In this document: piece by piece, positions 26,601-33,537 of the stretch
How the letters are laid out: each line of letters opens with the position of its first letter
How positions within the stretch are numbered: position 1 is the first letter of the stretch
Assembly: GCA_964393465.1 (NCBI GenBank)
Contig: CAYMTT010000001.1
Location: forward strand, 1-62,246
DNA: 62,246 nucleotides
Direction of reading: 5' to 3'
Source: CAYMTT01 sp964393465
GTDB taxonomy: Bacteria > Patescibacteriota > Minisyncoccia > Minisyncoccales > MHMH01
Made by a program: the position numbers and the translations under genes
The notes under the pieces: model-generated
Database searches by the model: none
Seen by the model: the letters and a program-made list of their open reading frames with translations, nothing else
Told to the model about the DNA's origin: nothing

Positions 26601-27096
26601 AAAGGCCTTTTTGGAAAATCCGCTTTATTATCCACCAAACGCTTTCGATGTATTCTGGTTCGTAGGTGATGTAAGGATCGTCCATATCCACCCAGAAGCC
26701 TATCCTTTCTGTCAGCTTTTCCCAATCCTGCTTGTAGTTCCAGACCGACCGCCTGCATTCCTTGTTGAAAGCGGCTATCCCGAATTTTTCGATGTCTTTT
26801 TTGGAACGAAGCCCCAGTTTTTTCTCAATCTCCAATTCCACGGGCAGGCCGTGAGTGTCCCAGCCGGCCTTCCTCAAGACCCTGAATCCTTTCATGGTTT
26901 TGTAGCGGCAGACGATATCCTTGTAAATTCTGGCCAAAACGTGATGGAACCCGGCCTTGGCGTTGGCCGTGGGAGGGCCCTCGTAAAAAACAAAATCGCG
27001 GGCTCTTTGCCTACGTTTTACGGATTTCTGGAAAATCTCGTTATCTTTCCAGAATTTCAGCACTTTTTCTTCTATTTTCGGGAAATCCAACTGCAT
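23632..27096 (-). CDS. ileS: Isoleucyl-tRNA synthetase with inserted histidine-phosphatase domain
   Basis: The frame of 1154 residues encodes a full class Ia IleRS: PPTANAKAGFHHVLARIYKD at 41-60 (HIGH box reads GFHH), editing domain (SWTTTPWTLPGN), SRERYWGTPLPVW, KMSKSKGNVIDP and a C-terminal anticodon domain. The normal ~1040 residues are extended because a complete histidine-phosphatase (PGAM-type) domain, about residues 498-690, is inserted between the two CxxC halves of the zinc site (CGKC near 480, CPEC near 715). One frame runs through with no stop, and core IleRS sequence resumes as DFHRPYIDKVKF, so this is a fusion, not a frameshift. Confidence 0.95.
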   Translation of the reverse strand: MQLDFPKIEEKVLKFWKDNEIFQKSVKRRQRARDFVFYEGPPTANAKAGFHHVLARIYKDIVCRYKTMKGFRVLRKAGWDTHGLPVELEIEKKLGLRSKKDIEKFGIAAFNKECRRSVWNYKQDWEKLTERIGFWVDMDDPYITYEPEYIESVWWIIKRIFQKGLLYKGYKVVPYCPRCGTSLSSHEVALGYEKVKENSVYLRFKIVSRDTQWKDVSIISWTTTPWTLPGNVALAVNPELEYGIFPDPQDEKKKIVMAKGAFQNLLSKHIFPKEYEEKFSGSQFSQVETFKGSSLLGKEYEPLFDVPQLKTEKSYKVYPADFVKEEEGTGVVHTAVMYGEEDYDLGKKVGLPTFHTVDQSGRFIKGLPDLEGLYVKDASTESLILQLLKKRGTLFAQELYEHDYPFCWRCKSALLYYAKESWFINMQKVKKDLIANNRKINWVPSHLKEGRFGEWLRDLKDWAFSRERYWGTPLPVWQCGKCKKTEVIGSLKDLISQKFSDNNYYVLRHGQTAYQLKKADFTYPWPEKKPVKLTEKGIKQVEKSAKELKNKKIDLIYSSDIFRTKQTAGIVSKKLGVKEVVFDKRLRDFNLGVYHGDKKEKFYKDFPLAEESFYARPPKGGENWGGVRKRMFDYLEEIDKKHRKKNILIISHGDPLWLLEGVFKGWSDKELLRKKILKKSIQTGEWRKLEYKKIPLDGQGKVDFHRPYIDKVKFRCPECGGNTERVPDVIDCWFDSGSMPFAQYHYPFDKKILFPANYICEAVDQTRGWFYTLHAISGLLGKGPAFKNVISVGHILDEKGEKMSKSKGNVIDPRQIIEKYGVDAVRWCFFTINRPGDSKLFSEKDVDQALKKFILTYWNSWVFLRTYAPKGIGPKFSGSSDLLDKWIISKLNGLVLQATSQFESYGITSAARAIENFVVNDLSLWYIRRSRKRFQKPESKKELRESSQTLSFVLHVLSRLTAPFIPFLSDHIYQGKFKSVHLDDWPRADKKLIDEKLERQMEKVRQTVTEALKERSNAGIKIRQPLAELQVPLKLQKELEDLIKEEVNVKKVSFGKSLKLDTDITPALKEEGNIREIIRHIQEMRKKAGYKPKDRIGIRYSGELDEVFSRKKEFILKEARLTELEAGAKESRVFDSEKETSIDGKKLWLGVKKY
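25030..25600 (-). other. Histidine-phosphatase domain inserted within IleRS
   Basis: Domain inside ileS, about residues 498-690. Catalytic elements of the histidine-phosphatase (phosphoglycerate mutase-like) superfamily are present: YYVLRHGQTAY (RHG, the phospho-histidine, near residue 507), YSSDIFRTKQTA (second arginine), LRDFNLGVYHG at the proton-donor strand (Asp where many members have Glu) and ILIISHGDPLW (second histidine, near 650). It appears active; the substrate is unknown. Confidence 0.9.
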
Positions 27097-27140
27097 GTAT
27101 CTAAGATTAGAATATCACTATATCCCCTTTTTAGCAAAAT

Positions 27141-27164
27141 GAAAAGAGCTCCCTTTTAGGGAGC
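27141..27164 (-). terminator. Intrinsic terminator after the second M16 gene
   Basis: On the minus strand GCTCCC-TAAAA-GGGAGC is followed by TCTTTTC, 7 bases past the stop at 27171 and 45 before the ileS start. Confidence 0.8.
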
Positions 27165-27170
27165 CCTTGG

Positions 27171-28427
27171 CTACTTGAAAAATCCTTCCGGGGCCAGAAC
27201 CGCCAGCGTATAGTTTTCGATCAGATATTTTCGGGCGGCCTCCAGCAATTCTTGGCTGGTTATCCGATCGTAAACATCGGCGGTCTGCCTGTAATCGTAA
27301 TCGGGGCCGTAGTACTCGAGATCCAGTATCCTGTTGGCCCGCCAAACCGGCATTCTCATGTTTTGAACATGGAGAGACCTGTACTGGTTCTTTATCCTTT
27401 CCAGCTCTTCGGGCTTTATGAGGTTGGTTTTCAGGTCCTTGAATTCGCCCTCGATAATGCTTACCGCTTCCTTGAAATACTTCGGATCAAAACCGTAAAT
27501 GCAAGCGTAGAAAATGGCCGTCTCCTTGCAATAGCTGTCGTAGTTGCTCCCCACAAAGTACCCGATTCCTCTTCTCTCTCTCAATTCCTGGAAAAGCCGG
27601 GAAGACATTCCGAGAGAAAGAACTCCGTCCAGAAGCTTCAGCTTGTGAAAATCGTTGTAAGCCAAGCTGGGAACCTTGAACCCCAAGTCGAGATAAACCT
27701 GCCTGATGTTGGAGCTTTCCCGGAGAATCTCGGTTCTGACGTTCTTTTGGCTGAAAACCAAGTTTTGCTCCGGCAAATCTCTCGAGGGAATTCTGCCGAA
27801 AGTCTCTTCCACTTTCTTTATGAGTTCTTTTTCATCGAACTTTCCGGCAACCACGAGAACCATGTTGTTTGGCGTATAAAACCTCTTTTTGAACTGCACC
27901 ATTTTCTTGACAGAAAGCGCACCTACCGACTCCTCGGTTCCTCCCACCGTTCTTTCCAGAGAAGTCCCCTTAAACAGGGAGGGCTCGAACAGCCTGCAAT
28001 GGGTATGCATTTTGGGATCTTCAAAATCAAGCTGGATTCCCTGAAGAATGATGCTCTTTTCGAGCTCGAACTCTTCTTGATCGTACTGGAGATTGGTAAC
28101 GGCCTGATGGCTGACTTCCAAGGCCCTGTTCAATTTGGCGGGATCGGGCAGAGTTTCCGCGTAAAAAACCGTTTTTGCGTTGTCGGTAAAAGCGTTAATC
28201 TGGCTTCCGTCAAACTCCAAATCACTGGACAACTGTTCCTTGTTTCTGTAGGCGTTGCTTTTGAAAAGCAAATGCTCGGTGAAATGGCTGGCTCCGTTGA
28301 ATTTGTCGTCTTCGTTTATGGAGCCGACATTGATCGACACCAGAAGCACCGCGCTTTCCTCGCTCGGTATGAATTCGGTAAGCAAAACCAAGCCGTTCGG
28401 GAAAACCTTTCTCTTTATACCTTTCAT
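27171..28427 (-). CDS. M16 family peptidase-like protein lacking the third zinc ligand
   Basis: 418 residues, same fold as the 18210-19472 protein. The motif HFTEH is present at 48-52, but where the other protein has ILEEI, this one has ILQGI, so the third zinc ligand (Glu) is Gly130. The C-terminal SSRLFQELRERRGIGYFVG motif is intact. Known M16B enzymes often work as an active/inactive pair (mitochondrial MPP beta/alpha), and I infer a similar partnership with the other gene 8 kb away. A strong Shine-Dalgarno, GGAGGAG, sits 4 bases before the ATG. Confidence 0.9.
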   Translation of the reverse strand: MKGIKRKVFPNGLVLLTEFIPSEESAVLLVSINVGSINEDDKFNGASHFTEHLLFKSNAYRNKEQLSSDLEFDGSQINAFTDNAKTVFYAETLPDPAKLNRALEVSHQAVTNLQYDQEEFELEKSIILQGIQLDFEDPKMHTHCRLFEPSLFKGTSLERTVGGTEESVGALSVKKMVQFKKRFYTPNNMVLVVAGKFDEKELIKKVEETFGRIPSRDLPEQNLVFSQKNVRTEILRESSNIRQVYLDLGFKVPSLAYNDFHKLKLLDGVLSLGMSSRLFQELRERRGIGYFVGSNYDSYCKETAIFYACIYGFDPKYFKEAVSIIEGEFKDLKTNLIKPEELERIKNQYRSLHVQNMRMPVWRANRILDLEYYGPDYDYRQTADVYDRITSQELLEAARKYLIENYTLAVLAPEGFFK

Positions 28428-28461
28428 GTCTCCTCCTTTTCAATTTTCAAAGTACTGAATC

Positions 28462-28489
28462 AGTCTACTATTTTTTAAATTTCCGTCAA
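28462..28489 (-). promoter_or_regulatory. Candidate promoter of the second M16 gene
   Basis: TTGACG (28484-28489) and TAGACT (28462-28467) are 16 bases apart on the minus strand, 35 bases before the start. The -35 box overlaps the T-run side of the argS terminator. Confidence 0.45.
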
Positions 28490-28490
28490 G

Positions 28491-28514
28491 AAAAAAAACG
28501 GAGGCCGAGCTCCG
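28491..28514 (-). terminator. Intrinsic terminator after argS
   Basis: CGGAG-CTCGGC-CTCCG on the minus strand is followed by TTTTTTTT, 26 bases past the argS stop. Confidence 0.8.
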
Positions 28515-28539
28515 CTTGCTATCTTTTCTGAATTAAAAA

Positions 28540-30045
28540 CTACATTTTTTCGGGAGAAGAAACTCCCATCAAGCCCAAGGTTTGCTTGAGAACGTTTTTG
28601 CAGGCCAAAGTCAGCGCCAGACGAGACCTCGTCAAATCCCGGTCTTTGGAAATGACTTGGCAGTCCCTGTAAAAGCGGTGGAAAAAAGAGGCCAGCTCCA
28701 GAGAATAGCGGGGTAATCTCTGCACCTGGTAATCCCGGGCGGTATCTTTGACTATCTCGGGGAATTCGGACAGTTTTTTTGCCAGCTCGAGCTCGGAAGG
28801 ATGCTCCGGATTTTTAAGCTCGGGCTTTAAATCGGTCTTTCTCAATATGGAGCAGATCCTGGCGTGGGCGTACTGGACGTAGTAGACAGGATTCTTGGAA
28901 GATTTCTCCCCGGCCAAATCCAGATCTATTTCCATATGGGTATCCAGGGACTTTTGCAGGTAAAAAAAGCTTGCGGCGTCCAAACCTATCAAATCCACCA
29001 GCTCTTCCAGAGAAACTATCTGCCCTTTTCTTTTTGACAGCTTTTCCCTGCCCTTTAAGGTCACCAGCTGCAAAATCAAGATATCCAAGCGCCCCTTGTA
29101 GTCCAGTATTTTGGCGGCCGCCCTGATTTTGGAAGCGTGGGCCTGGTGATCCGCTCCCAGAATGTTTATTATCCTGCCGAAGCCCTTGTCCATCTTTTCT
29201 TTATGGTAGGCAATGTCGCTCAAAAGATAGGTGGGGCTTCCGTCTTTTCTCTTTACCACCCAGTCTTTCTGGTCCCCGAACTTTGAAGTTTTTATCCACC
29301 AGGCTTCTTCTTTTTTATAGACGAGGTTCTTTTTTTCAAGCCATTCGAAAATCTTTCGGACCTTTTTTTTCTCGAAAAGGTCTTTTTCCTCGGAAACCCA
29401 CCTGTCGAACTTTATCTCGAGCTTTTTTTCTATGAACTCCCTGTTTTCTTTCATTATCTGCTCCGTTATCTTTTCCGGGTCTTCCAAACGGGATATTTTG
29501 TCCTGGAGGTAGGGGGTGTAATAAGGGAGGCCTTCTCCTTGGCCGGATTCTTTGACCTGGGAAGCGGTATCCATGACGGTTTTTATCTGCCTGCTCACCT
29601 GGGCGTCGTTGATATAGTAGTCTTTGGTTACCTTGAACCCGGCTTTTTCCAAAACTAAGGCGATGGCTTTTCCGGCAAAAGCGTTCCTGCCGTGCCCTAT
29701 GTGCAGGGGGCCGGTCGGATTGGCTGAAATGAACTCTATATTCGCTTTCTCTTTTTGAGAAAATGAACCGTATTTCCCCTTTTTCTTTAAAATCTCTTTT
29801 ACTTCCTCAGAAAGCGCCTTTTTGGACAAAAAAAGATTGATGAATCCGGGCCCGGCTGTCTCCACTTTTTCAAAAAGCTTGCATTCCAGCTTTCCGGCTA
29901 TTTCTTTGGGGTCTTTTTTGAGTTTCAGGGCCACATTGGTGGTATAGTCTCCCGGAATGTTGGAAGAAGTATGCTCTATTGAAACCTGATCGGCGGGAAG
30001 CCCGACCGCCTTGGCAATTTTCTCTTTTATTTCCTCTCTGATCAT
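28540..30045 (-). CDS. argS: Arginyl-tRNA synthetase
   Basis: Class Ia synthetase for tRNA-Arg; the tRNA-Arg(CCG) gene is in the same window. The 501 residues are on the short side of the family (~550). Order: short N-terminal tRNA D-loop-binding domain with NIPGDYTTNVALKL, NPTGPLHIGHGRNAF as the HIGH box near 110, the KLSKRKG motif near 340 in place of KMSKS, and the DALR anticodon domain (YVQYAHARICSILRK). It has its own terminator and diverges from smpB. Confidence 0.96.
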   Translation of the reverse strand: MIREEIKEKIAKAVGLPADQVSIEHTSSNIPGDYTTNVALKLKKDPKEIAGKLECKLFEKVETAGPGFINLFLSKKALSEEVKEILKKKGKYGSFSQKEKANIEFISANPTGPLHIGHGRNAFAGKAIALVLEKAGFKVTKDYYINDAQVSRQIKTVMDTASQVKESGQGEGLPYYTPYLQDKISRLEDPEKITEQIMKENREFIEKKLEIKFDRWVSEEKDLFEKKKVRKIFEWLEKKNLVYKKEEAWWIKTSKFGDQKDWVVKRKDGSPTYLLSDIAYHKEKMDKGFGRIINILGADHQAHASKIRAAAKILDYKGRLDILILQLVTLKGREKLSKRKGQIVSLEELVDLIGLDAASFFYLQKSLDTHMEIDLDLAGEKSSKNPVYYVQYAHARICSILRKTDLKPELKNPEHPSELELAKKLSEFPEIVKDTARDYQVQRLPRYSLELASFFHRFYRDCQVISKDRDLTRSRLALTLACKNVLKQTLGLMGVSSPEKM

Positions 30046-30084
30046 TAGTTAAGTTTAGCTTAATTCAAAGCAAAAAGGAAGCCG

Positions 30085-30113
30085 TTGATAAAAAGCGAAA
30101 ATAAAGGTAGATT
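30085..30113 (+). promoter_or_regulatory. Promoter of smpB-ssrA
   Basis: TTGATA, a 17-base spacer and TAGATT, with only AAGGTA (6 bases) before the smpB ATG at 30120. Initiation about 7 bases past the -10 would make the smpB transcript leaderless. Confidence 0.65.
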
Positions 30114-30119
30114 AAGGTA

Positions 30120-30569
30120 ATGGCGGTGCTTTCAAACAACAGAAAAGCGTATTTCAACTATGAAATCCTGGAAACTTTCGAGGCCGGAATGGTTTTGGAA
30201 GGCCACGAGGTAAAATCGGTGAAACTGGGCAGAATGAACCTGGCCGGCTCCCATATAGTGCTCAAAGACGAGGAAGCCTATTTGCTCAACGCCCAAATTC
30301 CCCCTTACCAGCCCAAAAACACGCCCGAAGGCTACGATCCTTCCAGGCTGAGAAAACTCCTATTGAAAAAAGACGAACTGAACTATTTAATCGGCAAATC
30401 CCAGCAGAAGACCTTGACTTTAGTGCCCCTTAAGGTGTATACTAAGAAAGGCAAAATCAAGCTGGAATTCGGAGTCGGCAGAGGAAGGAAGAAAGTGAAC
30501 AAAAAGGAACTGTTAAAGAAAAGAGCGACCGACAGGGAAATAGAAAGGGAAATGAAATCAAGGGGATGA
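30120..30569 (+). CDS. smpB: SsrA-binding protein SmpB
   Basis: Binds tmRNA and places it in stalled ribosomes. The 149 residues are the family length: NRKAYFNYEILETFEAGMVLEGHEVKSVK (start of the OB-fold, about 6-34), AHLLNAQIPPYQ-like AYLLNAQIPPYQPKN, LLLKKDELNYLIGKSQQKTLT and a basic C-terminal tail (ELLKKRATDREIEREMKSRG) that enters the mRNA channel. Its last 8 bases are also the first bases of the tmRNA. Confidence 0.97.
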   Translation: MAVLSNNRKAYFNYEILETFEAGMVLEGHEVKSVKLGRMNLAGSHIVLKDEEAYLLNAQIPPYQPKNTPEGYDPSRLRKLLLKKDELNYLIGKSQQKTLTLVPLKVYTKKGKIKLEFGVGRGRKKVNKKELLKKRATDREIEREMKSRG

Positions 30570-30923
30570 CACAGCTTAGATGGAAGATCTTTTTTCAAAA
30601 CGCGCAAGCCGAGTTTGCCAGAATCTCGCTAAACTTCCGGCACAGAATAAGTGCCAACTTATTCAAACAACCAGCTTTAGCTCACGCACACGCGTAAGGC
30701 ATAAGCCATCTTCTTTATGGACTCTCGATAAATAAAGAAGGTGTCATAAACTCGAGATAGGCAGGCCCTTTTGATTCGGGAGAGCCGCCGAAAAAACAAC
30801 CGAATCGAAACCTCGAGGCTCTTCGTCCGGTTCCAGGCCTCAGGTTTTTCTTCCAACCGGGCTAAGCTTGTAGAAGCTTTTTGGAAAAGCTTCCAGACGT
30901 GGGGGCAGTGCCCACCATCTCCA
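30562..30923 (+). ncRNA. ssrA: Transfer-messenger RNA
   Basis: One-piece tmRNA of about 362 bases. The acceptor helix GGGGATG (30562-30568) pairs with CATCTCC (30916-30922), discriminator A; CCA is not encoded. Helix P2 pairs TGGAAG/CTTTT near 30580 with AAAAG/CTTCCA near 30885. Three H-type pseudoknots are visible: CTTCTTTAT...ATAAAGAAG with TCTCGA/TCGAGA; GATTCGG...CCGAATC with AGAGCC/GGCTCT; and CCGGTT...AACCGG. The T-stem GTGGG/CCCAC (30899-30915) closes a loop GGCAGTG instead of TTCRANT. The 5' end overlaps the smpB stop codon. Confidence 0.92.
30653..30697 (+). other. tmRNA tag reading frame
   Basis: GCC (resume alanine) to TAA gives ANLFKQPALAHAHA. PALA matches the usual hydrophobic end of tags, but the last residues are AHA rather than LAA. 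GCC sits in the 4-base loop of a perfect 8-bp hairpin (GAATAAGT/ACTTATTC) and also in an alternative GGCAC/GTGCC stem, so the resume site is unusually structured. The frame assignment is my inference. Confidence 0.6.
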
Positions 30924-30941
30924 CAGAACCATTTTTAAAAA

Positions 30942-31448
30942 TTGAACACAAAACCACCGGTCAACAGAGAAATAAGGGCGAGAGAAGTCAGACTAATAGA
31001 CGAAACCGAAAAACAGGTAGGGGTTGTTCCCTTGGAACAAGCGCTCCAAACTGCAAAGGAGCGCGGTTTGGATTTAATCCAGGTAACGGAAAAAGCCGAC
31101 CCTCCCGTTTGCAAGATAATGGATTACGGCAAATACCTTTACCGGGAAAAAAAGAAAGCCAAGGGAACGAAAACCCACCAGGGAGAATTGAAAGGCATCA
31201 GGCTCAGGTTCAACATTTCCCAGCACGACTTGGAAATAAGGGCCAAGCAGGCGGAAAAATTCCTGAAAGCCGGAGACAAAGTGAGAATAGAAATGCGCCT
31301 CAGGGGCAGAGAAAAGGCCCTGAGAGAATTTTCCGAACAGAAAGCCAAGCAGTTCCTGGAAATCCTGGGGCAGCTGATTCCCTACAAGCTGGAGAGAGGC
31401 ATCAAAAAAGACCCGAGGGGATTTTCCATGATAATTTCCAAAGAATAA
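30942..31448 (+). CDS. infC: Translation initiation factor IF-3, TTG start
   Basis: Prevents premature 50S joining and checks the initiator codon. The 168 residues have the N-domain (VNREIRAREVRLIDE, then VGVVPLEQALQTAKERGLDLIQV) and C-domain (ISQHDLEIRAKQAEKFLKAGDKVRIE, HMIIS-like FSMIISKE). An in-frame TAA at 30936 forces the start to TTG at 30942. Rare starts on infC are known to allow self-control by IF-3. The start is only 18 bases after the tmRNA 3' end, so the mRNA may be cut from the tmRNA precursor. No Shine-Dalgarno is visible. Confidence 0.95.
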   Translation: MNTKPPVNREIRAREVRLIDETEKQVGVVPLEQALQTAKERGLDLIQVTEKADPPVCKIMDYGKYLYREKKKAKGTKTHQGELKGIRLRFNISQHDLEIRAKQAEKFLKAGDKVRIEMRLRGREKALREFSEQKAKQFLEILGQLIPYKLERGIKKDPRGFSMIISKE

Positions 31449-31449
31449 T

Positions 31450-31629
31450 ATGAAAACGAGAAAATCGATAACAAAAAGGTTCAAAATAACCAAAACCGGA
31501 AAGATATTGAGAAGGCATACCGGACAGGACCACTATCTTGCCAAAAAGAAAGGCAAGAAAATCAGGCTGAACCGGAAATGGGTGGAGTTGTCCAAAACGG
31601 AAGCCAAGAAAATTAAAAGAATGCTTTAA
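31450..31629 (+). CDS. rpmI: 50S ribosomal protein L35
   Basis: 59 residues, MKTRKSITKRFKITKTGKIL then RRHTGQDHYLAKKKGKK, the canonical bL35 sequence. It begins one base after the infC stop and ends two bases before rplT, the universal infC-rpmI-rplT order. It lies inside the 23S-facing large subunit in known ribosomes. Too short for many gene callers but unambiguous. Confidence 0.96.
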   Translation: MKTRKSITKRFKITKTGKILRRHTGQDHYLAKKKGKKIRLNRKWVELSKTEAKKIKRML

Positions 31630-31631
31630 TT

Positions 31632-31979
31632 ATGGCCAGAGTAAAAAGAGGAAAAGCAGCGCACAAAAAAAGAAAAAGGATTTTGAAGCAAACCAAAGGT
31701 TTCAAATGGGGAAGAAAAACCCACTACAGGCTGGCAAAAGACGCACTAAGGCACGCTTGGACCCACGCCTACAGGGACAGAAAAAGGAAAAAACGCGACT
31801 TCAGACAGCTCTGGGAATCCCAAATATCGGCCGCCTGCCGACAGCACGAAATCTCCTACAGCCGCTTCATCAATGCCTTAAAGAAAAACAAAATAGATTT
31901 GGATAGAAAAATGCTGTCTCAACTGGCCCAGGAACATCCCCATATTTTCAAAAAAATAGTTGAGAAAGTCAAAAGTTAA
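31632..31979 (+). CDS. rplT: 50S ribosomal protein L20
   Basis: 115 residues with the long basic helix MARVKRGKAAHKKRKRIL, then FKWGRKTHYRLAKDALRHAW and the globular part LWESQISAACRQHEISYSRF. bL20 is needed early in 50S assembly and represses its own operon in some bacteria; no leader structure for that is visible here. Last gene of the smpB-ssrA-infC-rpmI-rplT run. Confidence 0.97.
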   Translation: MARVKRGKAAHKKRKRILKQTKGFKWGRKTHYRLAKDALRHAWTHAYRDRKRKKRDFRQLWESQISAACRQHEISYSRFINALKKNKIDLDRKMLSQLAQEHPHIFKKIVEKVKS

Positions 31980-31992
31980 ACGGCGCCTAAAT

Positions 31993-32021
31993 AAAAGCCA
32001 CTCCTAAAGAAGTGGCTTTTT
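31993..32021. terminator. Bidirectional terminator between rplT and purF-like gene
   Basis: A perfect 10-bp stem, AAAAGCCACT/AGTGGCTTTT with an 8-base loop, sits between convergent genes. T-runs on both strands allow it to stop both transcripts. Confidence 0.88.
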
Positions 32022-32023
32022 GG

Positions 32024-33520
32024 TTATTCTCTATTCACGGGATAATGGCCGGTAAAGGATCCCGCGCAGAAATTCTCCCTTGGTAGTTCTGTAGCTTCAA
32101 TGGTGGATTCAAGGCTCAAATGGCCCAGGGTCATCTCTCCTTGAAATCCCGTTTCATCTCTGATGAAATTCAGTATCTCTTGATCTGTGCTGCGCCTAGT
32201 CCTGATTAACTCTTCGTAGGTAACCGTATCTATGCCCAAATGACAGGGGTAGCGGATGGGCGGAGAAGAAATTCGTATGTCTATCGCTCTGACTCCGGCT
32301 ACTTGCAGGAATTGAATCACTCTGGGCAAGGTATTCAATCTGACAATGGAATCATCTACCAACACAATTCTTTTTCCTTTGACTATGGCTGGAATGGGAT
32401 TGAACTTCAGCCTCTGAAATAGGTGCCTTTTCTCTGCGGCCGGTTCTATGAATGTCCTACCAACGGTGTGCGCCCGGAAAAGTCCGTAAATGGTGACGGG
32501 CAAGCCAGACCCCTGGCTGTAACCGATGGCGTGAGGATTAGCGGCATCGGGCACCGAGATTACCAAATCCGCCATCGGCGAAGGTTGTTCCCGAGCTAGC
32601 GCCCTGCCCATATTCTCTCTGACCGTGTAAATAGTTTTTCCTTCGATAATGCTGTCGGGATTGGCAAAGTAGATAAATTCAAAGAGGCATAAACCGCTAA
32701 CAGAAGGGTTAGACGCCCAAATTATTCTTTTCTCTCTTCCTTGCCCAAAAATCAACATTTCCCCGGGGGCGATGTCATCGATTAAATTTCCGCCCAAGAC
32801 ATCCAAAACGCGGCTTTCCGAGGCGACAATGTAAGTTGCCTCCCTTTTCCCCCAGCATAGAGGGCGAATGCCGAAAGCGTCTCTTGCAGCAATAACCGTG
32901 TCATCAAAGATGATGGTTAAGGAAAACGCTCCTTCTAGGCGGGGCAGGACTTCCAAAACCGCTTCCACGAAATCGGCTTTAGATGAGGTGGCCAGCAAGG
33001 CAACGATTACTTCGGTGTCGGTAGTGCTTCTGAACTGATAGCCCTTCCTGCCGCATTCCTCTCTCAATCGCTGTATGCGCACTAAATTGCCGTTGTGGGC
33101 CACAGCAAACTGCTTATCCTTGAACCAACCTGTCATGGGCTGAGCATTGGCTATCATACTGGCACCAGTGGTTGAATAGCGCACATGGCCGATGGCCGTC
33201 GTACCGCTTAGTTTATCCAGAACGCTCTCCCGCATCTTGAATTTATTTTCTCTTAAAAAAACGGCAATATTTTTCTGCGGCTCGCCGCGGCTATGCTGGT
33301 CTATAACGGCCTTGACCAGTTTCTCGGCCGGGATTTCCTCCCAGAAAACCTGGTCAACCGTCCCCAGGCCAAGGCGCGAGAAAAGTTTCCCTTTATGGGA
33401 AGAAATTATGCCGGCCGATTCTTGACCCCTGTGCTGCATCTGCAGAAGGGCGAAGTAAGCGTCAGAGGCCACCTCTTTCTTATCCGACCAAATCCCAAAA
33501 ACCCCGCATTTTTCAAACAT
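32024..33520 (-). CDS. PurF-like amidophosphoribosyltransferase, altered PRPP loop
   Basis: 498 residues with PurF architecture. The N-terminal glutaminase follows a 4-residue propeptide (MFEK then Cys5), with HVRYSTTG, AHNGNLVR and TDTEVI. The phosphoribosyltransferase half has EFIYFANPDS, GRTFIEP and VLVDDSIVR. In known PurF the last continues GTT; here it is LNT, so the PRPP-binding loop has lost its glycine/threonine signature. EFIYFANPDS also has Asn for Arg. No other purine gene is near. It may be a divergent paralogue rather than a working first step. Codon use is somewhat more CGC/GGC-rich than neighbours. Confidence 0.85.
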   Translation of the reverse strand: MFEKCGVFGIWSDKKEVASDAYFALLQMQHRGQESAGIISSHKGKLFSRLGLGTVDQVFWEEIPAEKLVKAVIDQHSRGEPQKNIAVFLRENKFKMRESVLDKLSGTTAIGHVRYSTTGASMIANAQPMTGWFKDKQFAVAHNGNLVRIQRLREECGRKGYQFRSTTDTEVIVALLATSSKADFVEAVLEVLPRLEGAFSLTIIFDDTVIAARDAFGIRPLCWGKREATYIVASESRVLDVLGGNLIDDIAPGEMLIFGQGREKRIIWASNPSVSGLCLFEFIYFANPDSIIEGKTIYTVRENMGRALAREQPSPMADLVISVPDAANPHAIGYSQGSGLPVTIYGLFRAHTVGRTFIEPAAEKRHLFQRLKFNPIPAIVKGKRIVLVDDSIVRLNTLPRVIQFLQVAGVRAIDIRISSPPIRYPCHLGIDTVTYEELIRTRRSTDQEILNFIRDETGFQGEMTLGHLSLESTIEATELPRENFCAGSFTGHYPVNRE

Positions 33521-33537
33521 TATCCTTTATCCTCCTT

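Noticed and set aside
27252..28478. 408-residue plus frame over the second M16 gene
   Set aside because: Long only because the minus codons avoid antisense stops; the minus strand encodes an M16 protein.
30942..31453. Alternative frame over infC
   Set aside because: It is the +1 shadow; IF-3 matches the chosen frame and TTG start.
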